From Panicum virgatum (taxonomy: Eukaryota; Streptophyta; Magnoliopsida; Poales; Poaceae): a DNA stretch of 64,000 bases. Numbering within the stretch: the first letter of the stretch is position 1; each line of letters starts with the position of its first letter. The stretch lies in the NCBI RefSeq assembly GCF_016808335.1, contig NC_053143.1:186001-250000 (forward strand). The letters are read 5' to 3'. This document shows, one piece after another, positions 55,398 through 64,000 of this stretch. The translations under genes were made by a program, and so were the position numbers. Below the pieces are notes generated by a model. That model did no database searches. It saw only the letters and a list, made by a program, of their open reading frames with translations, and was not told the DNA's origin.

Positions 55398-57071
55398 TGG
55401 ACCAAGAGGGGGGGTGAATTGGGCCTTTTTCAAATTCTAAAGCAAGGTAAAGCAACCTTAACCTATGCAATACTAGTAGGGCACCAATTCACCAACCGGA
55501 TAACTAAGCTACCTACACAAGCTAAGAGAGATAAAAACAAAGTAAAGCCTAGCAAGGTAGAGCTAAGTTATGATCTCTAAGTCAAGCACATGAGTAAATT
55601 GCATGAAGGAAAATGCTTGAATAAAAGGAATGGACAAGAGACAACCGGATTTTTTCCCGTGGTATCGATGTGTTGGCACACACCCCTAATCCACGTTGTG
55701 ACACTCTCAAAGAGTCTTGTCACCTCCCAAGTCACCGAGACGAGGGCGCTCACTAAGAGTCTCCGTTCACCATCCCGGCGTGGTGGAGATCAAGCCACGT
55801 ACAATCTTCTTCTCCGGGCTCCCACAATCCTTGGCAAGCTCCGCGAGAAACACCCCGATCACCAAGATCGCCTAGGTGATGCCAATCACCAAGAGTAACA
55901 AGCTAAGGCCTTCACTTGAGCAAGAACCTATCACCAAGAACGGATGCACACTAGCTTCTCTCTACTCAAGTCCTTAATCTTGCTTCTTGATTGATTGAAT
56001 GCACAAGTATGTGAATGATGAAGCTCAAGGTGGCTCTTGACTATGGTATGAGTGTTTGGATGTTGCCTGGTGTCAAGAGTGGGCGAAATGACCCATTGGA
56101 GGGGTATATATAGGCAGCTCACACAAATAGAGCCGTTGGAGAAAAGCTGCCAGAAAACTGCGTAGCGCCGGTTAATCCGACGTACCCCCCATTGTCATCG
56201 TCGGTTCAACCGGTGAATGTAAACTGCCTCTTCTGAAAACTAGCCGTTACAACTGGGGCAGATTAACCGACGTAGCATCGGTTTAACCGGTGAGTGTAGT
56301 TGTCCACTGAACCACTGAAAAACCAAGTCTCTGGACAACTGCACCGACGTTAACTCAAACCTATCGTCGGTTTAACCGGTGAGTACAACTTTTGAATTCC
56401 TCTGAAAAAACCATCTCACTGGTCAATTGCACCGACGTCTTGATTCAAACAGCGTCGGTTAATCCGGTGAATAGAACTTGAATTGCCCTGGAAAAACCAA
56501 CTCTGGACTAATGCACCGACGTTAAATTCAAACACGTCGGTTTAACCGGTGTATTGAATTTGTCCAGACTCTGCTGACTTCGTTTAACCGACGTATAGAA
56601 AATTGAGAGCGTCGGTTAAACCGGTGTATAGACTTTTTCTGATTTTGTCTTTTCTGATTTGAGTCTCGAATGAAATCCAAATATTCTTGAGATATAGTTT
56701 GAGAACCACTTATTTGAACTTCTAGAAACCTGAGTGACCATAGTATGCATCCATTTTCAAATGACCATGTCCATGCTCAAGTTACTAAGCCTTAACCCCT
56801 CTTAATAGTGCGATCACTACAAAACTATAAAACCTATACTAACCTAAGTGTCCTTCTCAACCTTGTGACACTTAGGACTAGAAAGATCCTTAGCCTTGAC
56901 ATATATAAGTTGAAAACCGAGATCGCCTTTTAGAATAACTGAAATTGAGGGGCCTCTTTTGACATATGACCAAATGAGCGATAATGATCTATTAAGCTGC
57001 ACAAACTCATTAGTCACAATAATGGTTGTCATTAATCACCGAAACATACCTTGAGGGCCTAGATGCTTACA
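55398..57071 (-). repeat. 3' LTR of Sirevirus 2
   Basis: It is 1674 bp, TGGACCAAG at 55398 to CTTACA at 57071 on the plus strand (TGTAAGC...CTTGGTCCA on the minus strand). It starts where copia element 3 breaks off and ends at the PPT. The partner LTR is outside the window, so the outer limit is inferred from the break and from TG/CA ends. Confidence 0.83.
56105..56640 (-). promoter_or_regulatory. Palindrome array and TATA box in the LTR of Sirevirus 2
   Basis: Six or seven pairs of CACCGACGT ... CGTCGGTTTAACCGGTG lie at about 56155-56640. The exact 17-mer CGTCGGTTTAACCGGTG is at 56365-56381 and 56535-56551. In the element's direction the array is followed directly by TATATATA (56105-56112). 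Each pair can form a hairpin (ACCGAC with GTCGGT). Confidence 0.75.
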
Positions 57072-57085
57072 ATCTCCCCCTTTTT
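57072..57085 (-). other. Polypurine tract of Sirevirus 2
   Basis: AAAAAGGGGGAGAT on the minus strand directly precedes the TG start of the 3' LTR. Confidence 0.9.
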
Positions 57086-57386
57086 GGTGATTGATGACAA
57101 CACAAACATAAGTAACGAGAGAGCGAGAAAGATAAAGCAGGATAAACACAAGCAAACTCGAAAAGAAGGACCAAAGAGCTCAACGGCTCAAACGAAATCC
57201 ATAGATATGTCTCAAAGAACGGCATACTCAAGCGACAAAAGTACATATCCATGAATTAACACCAAATGTGATACAAAGAATCAAAGTCCTGATAACTACG
57301 AGCTCTCTCTGGCTCTACCCTCCCCCTAACTCTGGTGCTCCCCCTAACACCTCTCCCCCTTTGGCATCAAAGCACCAAAAGGCGAG

Positions 57387-59930
57387 CTACGGGTCGTGCT
57401 GTCGTGGTACGGCGACGAAGTGGTCCGGGTCGTCGTCGTCGGACGGAGAACTCTCACCTTCGGTGACAGACGGAAGCTGCTGGTCTGGGTCTGAGCTCAC
57501 TGGGGGAGTAACTGTCGTGGAGGCTCTCGTGCTGGCACTGCCTGGTAGAGGATCCGTAGAAGTCGTAACCGGGTCAGCAGAAGAAGTATCAATATCTGAA
57601 GAGGTGACTGCTGAGGCTGCCGGCTGCGTCGACTGTGGAAGCAGGGACTCCTCTACTGCTCCTCCCCCTGAAGGTGCTGCCTGAAGTGAGGAGGGGAGGG
57701 CGACCGACTGAACCGCTGACGGTGAGTCCTGAAAGAGTGTGGTCGCTGGCAGTGGTGAAAAGAGCGGACGACCGGCAGACCCAAAGAGTGCTGACATCGA
57801 GAACGTGGTCTCCGGTGTCGCTGAGGTAGCTGGAGCTGCAGTAGGAGCTGGAGGAGGAGGAGCTGGTGTGACGGCAAGCTGAGGTGCTCCTACACCCTGA
57901 AGTCCGGGCTGCTGCTGCTGTGGGGCGAGTCCGGTGTGAGAGTAAAGCTGGGAGATCATCCCGAACATCGCCATCATGCCCTGCTGCATCTGCTGGAACT
58001 GAGCGTCTGTCCTCTGTGAAACTCTGTCGATAAGCCCGACAAAACGCTCCTCGGTCGCAGCCCGCTCTCGGGCGGCCTCTCTCTGTATAGCAGCAATCTG
58101 GGCCTCATGGGCTCTCCTGGCCTCCTCCTGAGCAAGCCTGTCCTCTCTCTGCTGGGTCACGAGCTGCTGTAGCAGTGAAGTGAGCTCGGACGGCTGAGTC
58201 ACCTGAGACTCAGAGACTGTAGCAGCTGCTGAAGTCGGAGGTGCTGGCTGTCCTGAACCTCCTGCCTCGTGATCGTGACTGGCTGGGGCAGCTGAAGGAA
58301 AGTACTCAACGTCGTCGGAGGAGTCTGACTCAAGCTCAGACCAGTGAATCTCATCATCTCCCCCGGGAAGCTGTGCCTCTGCTGCTAGGAGTGCCTCATC
58401 CTCCTCTGCCACTCGTGCCTGAACCTCCGGTGACAGTCGAGCCATCGCTGCTCTATCTGCGTGTCTGCCCCTCCTCCTGTCCTGTGGAGCTGTGGGTCGG
58501 TAGACAGGGAACCTGGGAGCCTCGTCGTGACGGTAAGGAGCATTGATGGGTGACTCTGCTGGCACTATCATAGAGCATATGTAACTGATCCAGTGCGCAT
58601 AGGGAAACTGTCGCACCACACCCATCCCGTCTGTGATCACATCCTCTATCTCAGCCAGAATAAAGTCAACTATGTCAAACGGCTCGTGAGTGAGGATGTG
58701 TAGAAGCAGGAGCTGCTGCAGTCCCGTAAACCCCTCTGGGTAGCCACTCCTCGGTAACAGAGTCCTCCGGAGGGCCATGTGTACTGCGTAAGCCTCTGGG
58801 GTCAGCAAGCTCGGCACTCTGGCGTAAGAGGCTGGGAACGGCTGGCGGAAGCACTGAGTGATCGCCTCGTGAGAAGGAGCAATCCCGCCAACCATCGCCC
58901 TGCGGGGTGGATCTGAGTCCCCGTAAACCCTCTCGTGCAGCGAGACGTCGACCAGGTCAACTCCAAGAATACCAGCAATGGTCGCCCTCGACAAGCCAAA
59001 GTCCTGCCCTCCAAACATGAAGTGTACAGCTCTGCGCTCGGGGGCTATCCAAGCTGTAGCGTAGAACACTCTGACCCAGTCCTCGATATAACGGTTCTGC
59101 TCCATCTCTAGCAGTCTAGGCAGACCTCTGAAGTGAGCAAAGTGTGCTCTCACATCTGCTCCCCCTGCGGCTAGCCTCAGTGAGACCCAGTCAAGAACCC
59201 TGTGCTGAAAGATCCGGTGGCCCCGCCTCTGGTAGGTCTCGTAGAAACTGGCCTGTAGCAAAGTCCAGAACCTCCTGTCGACTCTGCTATCTCGGGTCAC
59301 CGGGAACCAGACCTCCTCGTCAACACTCCACCTGAGCCTCTTGACCTTGGCCGCATTGGCTCGGGTCAAGTTCTGGAGCAGCACACCTGGCTCCAGACGC
59401 ACAACAGTGTCCATACGGAACACTGCGCGCTCGGCCTCTAGGGCCTCGGCTCTACGAGCTGCTGCTGCTGCAGCTGTGGACCTGCGAGGCTCCTGTGGCT
59501 GGTGACCTCCTCGCGTCCTCGGTCCAGTGCGACGCTCGGTCGCTGGTGAAGTCTCTGCTGCTGGGGATGTCTGCCGAGTGCGGCCAGACCGTCGTAGAGT
59601 CGGTGACTCCTGTGTGCTCTGCCCCTGAGACTGCTCGGACTGCTCTGCCTCTGAATCTGAATCTGCAGCTGTATCTGACTGATCTGACTCTGCTGCTGCT
59701 GCTGTCGCGGCTCTGGTGGCCCTGGCACCTCTGACTCTACCCATGCCCCTGCCTCTGCCTCTGCCTCTGGGGTCCTCCCTGATCTGGAACGGGCGAGCGC
59801 GGCCTGATGCCTGCTCCTCGGCGGCCTTGGCCACCATCTCGGCCTTCTCGGCCTCCTTCTCTGCACGAGTCCGCTTGCGAGCGGGCTTCTCGACCACAAC
59901 TTCCTTACCCTTCCTCTTCTCGCGACCCAT
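57387..59930 (-). CDS. Extra ORF of Sirevirus 2 in the env position (plant-transposon-like domain, coiled coil)
   Basis: From Met 59930 (MGREKRKGKEVVV) to the stop at 57387, 847 residues. The frame is open further upstream to 60485, but that part is Arg/Pro/Ala-rich GC-rich leader and unlikely to be protein. Regions by approximate residue: 1-40 basic Lys/Arg/Glu (nuclear-signal-like); 50-165 Arg/Gly, then acidic Ser/Glu/Gln; 170-430 a globular part (DRRFWTLLQASFYETYQRRG, LTPEAYAVHMALRRTLLP, LLLLHILTHEPFDIVDFILA), resembling 'putative plant transposon protein' (Transposase_32-like) domains; an acidic stretch; 545-640 coiled coil (RREDR-type, then MQQGMMAMFGM); and a Pro/Ser/Thr/Ala-rich tail. 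No signal peptide or membrane helix is seen, so 'env-like' describes position only. Its function is unknown. Confidence 0.8.
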   Translation of the reverse strand: MGREKRKGKEVVVEKPARKRTRAEKEAEKAEMVAKAAEEQASGRARPFQIREDPRGRGRGRGMGRVRGARATRAATAAAAESDQSDTAADSDSEAEQSEQSQGQSTQESPTLRRSGRTRQTSPAAETSPATERRTGPRTRGGHQPQEPRRSTAAAAAARRAEALEAERAVFRMDTVVRLEPGVLLQNLTRANAAKVKRLRWSVDEEVWFPVTRDSRVDRRFWTLLQASFYETYQRRGHRIFQHRVLDWVSLRLAAGGADVRAHFAHFRGLPRLLEMEQNRYIEDWVRVFYATAWIAPERRAVHFMFGGQDFGLSRATIAGILGVDLVDVSLHERVYGDSDPPRRAMVGGIAPSHEAITQCFRQPFPASYARVPSLLTPEAYAVHMALRRTLLPRSGYPEGFTGLQQLLLLHILTHEPFDIVDFILAEIEDVITDGMGVVRQFPYAHWISYICSMIVPAESPINAPYRHDEAPRFPVYRPTAPQDRRRGRHADRAAMARLSPEVQARVAEEDEALLAAEAQLPGGDDEIHWSELESDSSDDVEYFPSAAPASHDHEAGGSGQPAPPTSAAATVSESQVTQPSELTSLLQQLVTQQREDRLAQEEARRAHEAQIAAIQREAARERAATEERFVGLIDRVSQRTDAQFQQMQQGMMAMFGMISQLYSHTGLAPQQQQPGLQGVGAPQLAVTPAPPPPAPTAAPATSATPETTFSMSALFGSAGRPLFSPLPATTLFQDSPSAVQSVALPSSLQAAPSGGGAVEESLLPQSTQPAASAVTSSDIDTSSADPVTTSTDPLPGSASTRASTTVTPPVSSDPDQQLPSVTEGESSPSDDDDPDHFVAVPRQHDP

Positions 59931-60391
59931 CTCGACTGACGGTGTGCGAAACACGAACGCGGCGCGAAAAAGGGAGCTCAGGCAAATCGTCGAGCACCTG
60001 GCGAGCTTCTGATCGGGTGCTGCTGCGGCGTGGCTGCGGCTGCGGTGTGGAGGCGCGGAGCACGGCGGCGCCCGGCAGTGGCGGCGTGGAGCGGCGTGGA
60101 GTAGCGTGGAGCGGCGGCGGCGGTGGCTACGCGCGCAGGCGGCGGCGCAGGCGCGCACGGGCGGCGCTGGGCGAGCGCGAGGGCGCGGCGGCGGCGACTT
60201 CGACGTGCAGGCGAGCGGCGGCGCGGATGGCGCACGGCGGCGCGTGGGCTGTGGCGGAGCGGCGGCGGTGGTCTTGCAGGCGAGCGGCGGCGCGGATGGA
60301 GCACGGCGGCGGCGCTTAGGGAAGGCGGCGGCGGCTCGAAGATGGATGCGGGCGAAACAGAGGAAAGAGAGGCGGCGGCTCGAGCACGACT

Positions 60392-60740
60392 CATATATGA
60401 CAGGTGGGACCCGCGATTTTCCTTTACACCGGTCGATCCGACGCCTAGGGTATGAGCGCCGGTTGATTGCGTCGGTGTAGTTCACCCGAGGCTCTACCAG
60501 ATCTGTTTTTGAACGCCGGTTGAACCGATGCTGTCAAAAATGAACTCGTCGGTTGATTGATCAAAGCACCGGTTGATTGCTAGGTCTGTTTTGCATTTAT
60601 GATCACCGGTTGATCCGATGATGTGACTTTTGTATACGCCGGTTGAACGCCTGAAACTTGACTGAGCTGAGACAAACTTTAGTAACGCCGGTTGAACCGA
60701 TGATGATGCTCCATTTGAACGTCGGTTTAACCGGTGAAGC
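60392..60740 (-). promoter_or_regulatory. Internal palindrome array and TATA-like site upstream of the extra ORF
   Basis: Between pol and the extra ORF, at about 60420-60740, there are nine or so copies of (A)CGCCGGTTGAACCGATG-like motifs. One of them (60720-60736) is identical over 17 bp to the LTR motif CGTCGGTTTAACCGGTG. In the element's direction a TATA-like CATATATG (60392-60399) follows, then a GC-rich leader of about 460 bp and the ATG. This copies the order seen in the LTR. A promoter role is inference. Confidence 0.5.
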
Positions 60741-61371
60741 CAAAAACCCCACACTCAGCTCACTCTTCTATGCTAAGTCCAATAAACTTATAAAATTCAA
60801 ATAAACTCAAGTTAATGGACTTGCATAGGCGACTTTACCCCTCAAAATAAATAGGATAGCACACTTGCTTAAATAAATTTCTTTTTAAACACAAGGAAAA
60901 GCCGCAGGAGAGACAAAGCGCCAAATAAAATGTATGAGCCATGTCATAGGAATATTGAAGATAGAAAGCTTCAAACTCATCATGACATTGCTCACTAGGC
61001 AATAACGCACCTAACACTTTGCTCTTTTCACTTTTCATGAATTAAAATCTTGTATATGAAAACAAGTCTCATTTTCATCAAGTGATCTCCTTTGTGACCC
61101 TTACGCATGCAATGATGATGCAAACTACAACCACATGCGAAAGTAAAGTAAACATGAAGTGCACATCTATATGACAAGAAATGCATAACAAGAAATTAAG
61201 ATCTACTTGTCAAGTTTGAACCCACGGGAAGCTTCTTCATGATGAGCCTTTCTACAAGCCTAGAGGAAAACAAGTGGACCACCACCTCTAGCTAAACCCT
61301 TGCTCGTCACTATCTTACCATGGTTAGACAAGTGTCCTATATGTATGCATTTTTCTATATGACATGGCAAC
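60741..61371. other. AT-rich spacer between pol and the extra ORF of Sirevirus 2
   Basis: No coding frame, RNA or repeat of note was seen here. It follows the pol stop at 61372 in the element's direction. Confidence 0.6.
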
Positions 61372-64000
61372 TTACATGACGTTTGCCGCATCTAACACAT
61401 TAAGCTCATTTCTTAGCCTAACAAAGGTACTCTCGTCTAGAGGTTTTGTGAATATATCCGCCAATTGCTCCTCGGATCTCACACCTTGAAGGGAAATGTC
61501 CCCCTTGGCTTCGTGATCACGCAAGAAGTGATGGCGAATATCAATGTGCTTTGTGCGAGAGTGTTGAACTGGATTCTTGGCAATTTTTACGGCACTTTCA
61601 TTGTCACAAAGGAGTGGGATCCTATCTAGTTTCACACCAAAGTCCAAAAGGGTTTGCTTCATATATAGGATTTGGGCACAACATGCACCGGCCGCTATAT
61701 ATTCCGCTTCCGCGGTGGACAAAGCCACGGAATTTTGCTTCTTACTCGACCAAGAAACTAGAGAACACCCAAGCAAGTGGCAACCCCCGGAGGTACTCTT
61801 GCGATCCACACGGCTTCCGGCAAAATCCGAATCCGAGTATCCCAAGAGATCTAAACTAGCGCCTTTGGGGTACCACAAGCCTATGCTAGGGGTGTGCTTG
61901 AGATACCGAAGGATCCTATTCACAGCCGAAAGGTGTGACTCCTTTGGGTTAGCTTGAAAGCGGGCACACAAGCACACACTAAACATTATATCGGGCCTAG
62001 ATGCGGTAAGGTAAAGCAAAGACCCTATCATAGAACGATAGAGGGATTGATCAATCGGTTTACCGTCCACATCCAAGTCGAGATGCCCATTGGTTGCCAT
62101 GGGTGTCTTGATTGGCTTGCACTCATCCATCTTGAACTTCTTCAAGATATCTTTGGTATACTTTTCTTGATGGATGAATGTCCCTTCCTTCATTTGTTTG
62201 ACTTGAAAACCAAGGAAGAAGGTCAATTCGCCAATCATGGACATCTCGAATTCCCTAGACATCATGGTAGCAAACTCATGGCTTAGCAAATCATTAGTTG
62301 AGCCAAAGATAATATCGTCAACATAAATTTGACAAATGAAAAGATCCCCGTTGACGTCTTTTGTGAACAACGTGGTGTCCACCCTCCCGATCTTGAAGCC
62401 TTGCATGATTAGGAAGTCACGAAGCCTCTCATACCAAGCCCTTGGAGCTTGTTTGAGCCCATAGAGTGCCTTGTGCAACCTATAAACATGGTTAGGATTC
62501 CTCGGATCTTCAAACCCGGGAGGTTGCTCAACATAAACAAGTTCGTTAATAACGCCATTTAAGAATGCACTTTTCACATCCATTTGATACAACTTAATGT
62601 TATGATGTGAAGAGTAAGCAAGAAGGATACGGATAGCTTCAAGTCTTGCGACCGGAGCAAAAGTTTCACCAAAATCCAAACCTTCGACTTGAGAGAACCC
62701 TTTTGCCACAAGTCTTGCTTTGTTGCGTATCACCACCCCATGTTCATCTTGCTTGTTTCGAAAGACCCACTTGGTGCCGATGATGTTCTTGTCTTTCGGA
62801 GGAGCTTCGAGGACCCAAACTTCATTGCGGGTGAAGTTGTTCAATTCTTCTTGCATAGCCATCACCCAATCCGAGTCCTCAAGCGCTTCCTCTATGCTAG
62901 TGGGTTCAATACAAGAAACAAACGAGTGATATTCGCAAAATGAAGCATGTTTAGAGCGAGTTCTTACTCCCTTTGATGGACTACCAATGATTTGACCAAT
63001 TGGATGATCCTTGGAGATGCGACCATGCTTCACTAGCGGTACTTGCGTGGATGCTTGTTGGGGTGGATCATGGGTGACTTGTGCTTGTGGTGGAACGTTT
63101 TGCTCTTCTTGTTCTTGGACTTGGGGTGTTGGCGTAGGCACATCTTCTTGAGGTTGTGTATCATCTTTTTCTTGATCTTCATCCACTTGGGGCGCCGTGG
63201 AGGTGCTTGGTGTAGATGAGGAAGGTCCTCCCCCTTGATCATTGTCTTCATGCACCTCTTCCGGCTTGATATCCCCAATGGACATATTCTTCAAAGCTTC
63301 ATCAATCTCCTCATCACCTACATTCTCATAGCCAACAACCTCCTCTTGGGAGCCATTAGATTCATCAAACTCCACATCACATGTTTCTTCAACTAACCCG
63401 GAGGTTTGATTGAATACTCTATATGCTTTGGAGTTTGATGCATAACCAAGAAAGAAACCTTCATCACATCTACTTTCAAACTTACCGAGCCTTTTCTTCT
63501 TATAGATGAAGCATTTGCAACCAAAGACTCGAAAGTATGATATATTTGGTTTCTTCCCGGTGATGAGCTCATATGGAGTTTTCTTGAGGAGTCGGTGAGG
63601 ATATACTCGGTTGGATGCATGACACGCCGTGTTGATTGCTTCCGCCCAAAACTTCTCGGACGTGCCATAATCATCCAACATTGCTCTAGCTAGGGTGATG
63701 AGAGTCTTGTTCTTTCTTTCCACCACTCCATTTTGTTGAGGCGTGTAGGTGGCGGAAAACTCATGCTTGATACCCTCTTCATCGCACCATTCTTCAATCT
63801 TCATGTTCTTGAACTCGGTGCCGTTGTCACTCCGGATCTTCACAATTGGGGAGTTGTACTCCCTTTGAGCTCTTTTTGCAAAGGTCTTGAAGATTTCCGG
63901 AGTTTCACCCTTATCGCCTAGAAACATAACCCAAGTGTAACGTGAAAAATCATCAACAATTACTAGGCAATAGAGGTTACCACCAATGCTCTTGTATGTA
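61372..64000 (-). CDS. Sirevirus 2 pol: integrase, reverse transcriptase, RNase H (partial)
   Basis: The frame is open from the right edge (reading [20 protein letters not shown]) to a stop at 61372; the first Met inside is 63927. Integrase core residues are visible in VIVDDFSR..., RSDNGTEFK and NGVVERKN. An acidic and Gln/Pro-rich linker follows, then reverse transcriptase ([35 protein letters not shown]) and RNase H ([42 protein letters not shown]). There is no frame break in about 876 codons. Gag, protease and the 5' LTR are outside the window. Confidence 0.95.
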   Translation of the reverse strand, partial: TYKSIGGNLYCLVIVDDFSRYTWVMFLGDKGETPEIFKTFAKRAQREYNSPIVKIRSDNGTEFKNMKIEEWCDEEGIKHEFSATYTPQQNGVVERKNKTLITLARAMLDDYGTSEKFWAEAINTACHASNRVYPHRLLKKTPYELITGKKPNISYFRVFGCKCFIYKKKRLGKFESRCDEGFFLGYASNSKAYRVFNQTSGLVEETCDVEFDESNGSQEEVVGYENVGDEEIDEALKNMSIGDIKPEEVHEDNDQGGGPSSSTPSTSTAPQVDEDQEKDDTQPQEDVPTPTPQVQEQEEQNVPPQAQVTHDPPQQASTQVPLVKHGRISKDHPIGQIIGSPSKGVRTRSKHASFCEYHSFVSCIEPTSIEEALEDSDWVMAMQEELNNFTRNEVWVLEAPPKDKNIIGTKWVFRNKQDEHGVVIRNKARLVAKGFSQVEGLDFGETFAPVARLEAIRILLAYSSHHNIKLYQMDVKSAFLNGVINELVYVEQPPGFEDPRNPNHVYRLHKALYGLKQAPRAWYERLRDFLIMQGFKIGRVDTTLFTKDVNGDLFICQIYVDDIIFGSTNDLLSHEFATMMSREFEMSMIGELTFFLGFQVKQMKEGTFIHQEKYTKDILKKFKMDECKPIKTPMATNGHLDLDVDGKPIDQSLYRSMIGSLLYLTASRPDIMFSVCLCARFQANPKESHLSAVNRILRYLKHTPSIGLWYPKGASLDLLGYSDSDFAGSRVDRKSTSGGCHLLGCSLVSWSSKKQNSVALSTAEAEYIAAGACCAQILYMKQTLLDFGVKLDRIPLLCDNESAVKIAKNPVQHSRTKHIDIRHHFLRDHEAKGDISLQGVRSEEQLADIFTKPLDESTFVRLRNELNVLDAANVM

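Larger units (their letters stand above)
55398..64000 (-). mobile_element. Ty1/copia Sirevirus (Opie/Ji-like) with extra ORF, extends past the right edge
   Basis: It is minus-strand: the 3' LTR is at the left, then PPT, an extra ORF in the env position, a spacer with a palindrome array, and pol running off the window. It is inserted in copia element 3, with a possible target-duplication copy atcga at 55393-55397. The pol sequence ([49 protein letters not shown]) is typical of Opie/Ji Sireviruses. Pol and the extra ORF show no stops or frameshifts in the window, so this copy looks recent. Confidence 0.9.

Noticed and set aside
57387..59930. Calling the Sirevirus extra ORF a true envelope glycoprotein
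   Set aside because: No signal peptide, membrane helix or cysteine pattern is visible; only its position matches.
59931..60485. N-terminal 185-residue extension of the Sirevirus extra ORF
   Set aside because: It is an Arg/Pro/Ala-rich translation of GC-rich leader with similar open frames on the other strand. Met 59930 starts the protein-like part.
1..64000. tRNA or rRNA genes and CRISPR arrays
   Set aside because: None seen. The tRNA-like words found are the retrotransposon primer sites at 12627 and 40478.

Overview
This is plant nuclear DNA, almost certainly from a grass (Poaceae). The genes have short grass-type introns. One gene is a Dof factor closely resembling cereal prolamin-box binding factor, and the repeats are typical grass transposons (Tat-lineage gypsy, Sireviruses, CACTA, hAT, MULE, L1). 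I cannot name the species; a panicoid or other PACMAD grass is a guess.

Layout. 1-13698: a young Tat-lineage Ty3/gypsy element on the minus strand. It has two nearly identical LTRs, a gag-protease frame, a pol frame, and an accessory gene on the opposite strand between pol and the 3' LTR. 13699-33600: the genic island. It holds a PBF-like Dof gene (+, two exons split by an intron of about 3.4 kb), a small CACTA element, a PLAC8-family gene (-, one frame break), an intact seven-exon EF-hand mitochondrial carrier of the SAMTL type (-), and a phosphoinositide phospholipase C gene (-) that lacks its N-terminal exons and carries a frameshift. 33600-37365: non-coding DNA, then a Pack-MULE-like element carrying a broken piece of a DUF4228/PADRE gene.

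37386-50870: an L1-type LINE split by a decayed Sirevirus-like Ty1/copia element (38360-49523). The 5' LTR of that element is itself split by a 636-bp hAT element, with an 8-bp target duplication and a clean empty site in the 3' LTR. 53251-55397: the gag and integrase part of another Ty1/copia element. It is cut off by a minus-strand Sirevirus (55398 to beyond the right edge) with an intact visible pol and an intact extra ORF of about 847 residues in the env position.

The most unusual part is the accessory coding capacity of the retrotransposons. The gypsy element carries an antisense gene with a 'putative gypsy type transposon' domain, a Gln-rich and Ala/Pro repeat linker and a long coiled coil. 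The Sirevirus carries a sense-strand ORF with a basic N-terminus, a globular plant-transposon-like domain, a coiled coil and a low-complexity tail. The Sirevirus ORF is preceded by an array of the same palindromic motif that sits upstream of the TATA box in its own LTR, plus a TATA-like site. This suggests an internal promoter of LTR origin. All family assignments are from recognised protein and nucleotide motifs read by eye; no search was run.
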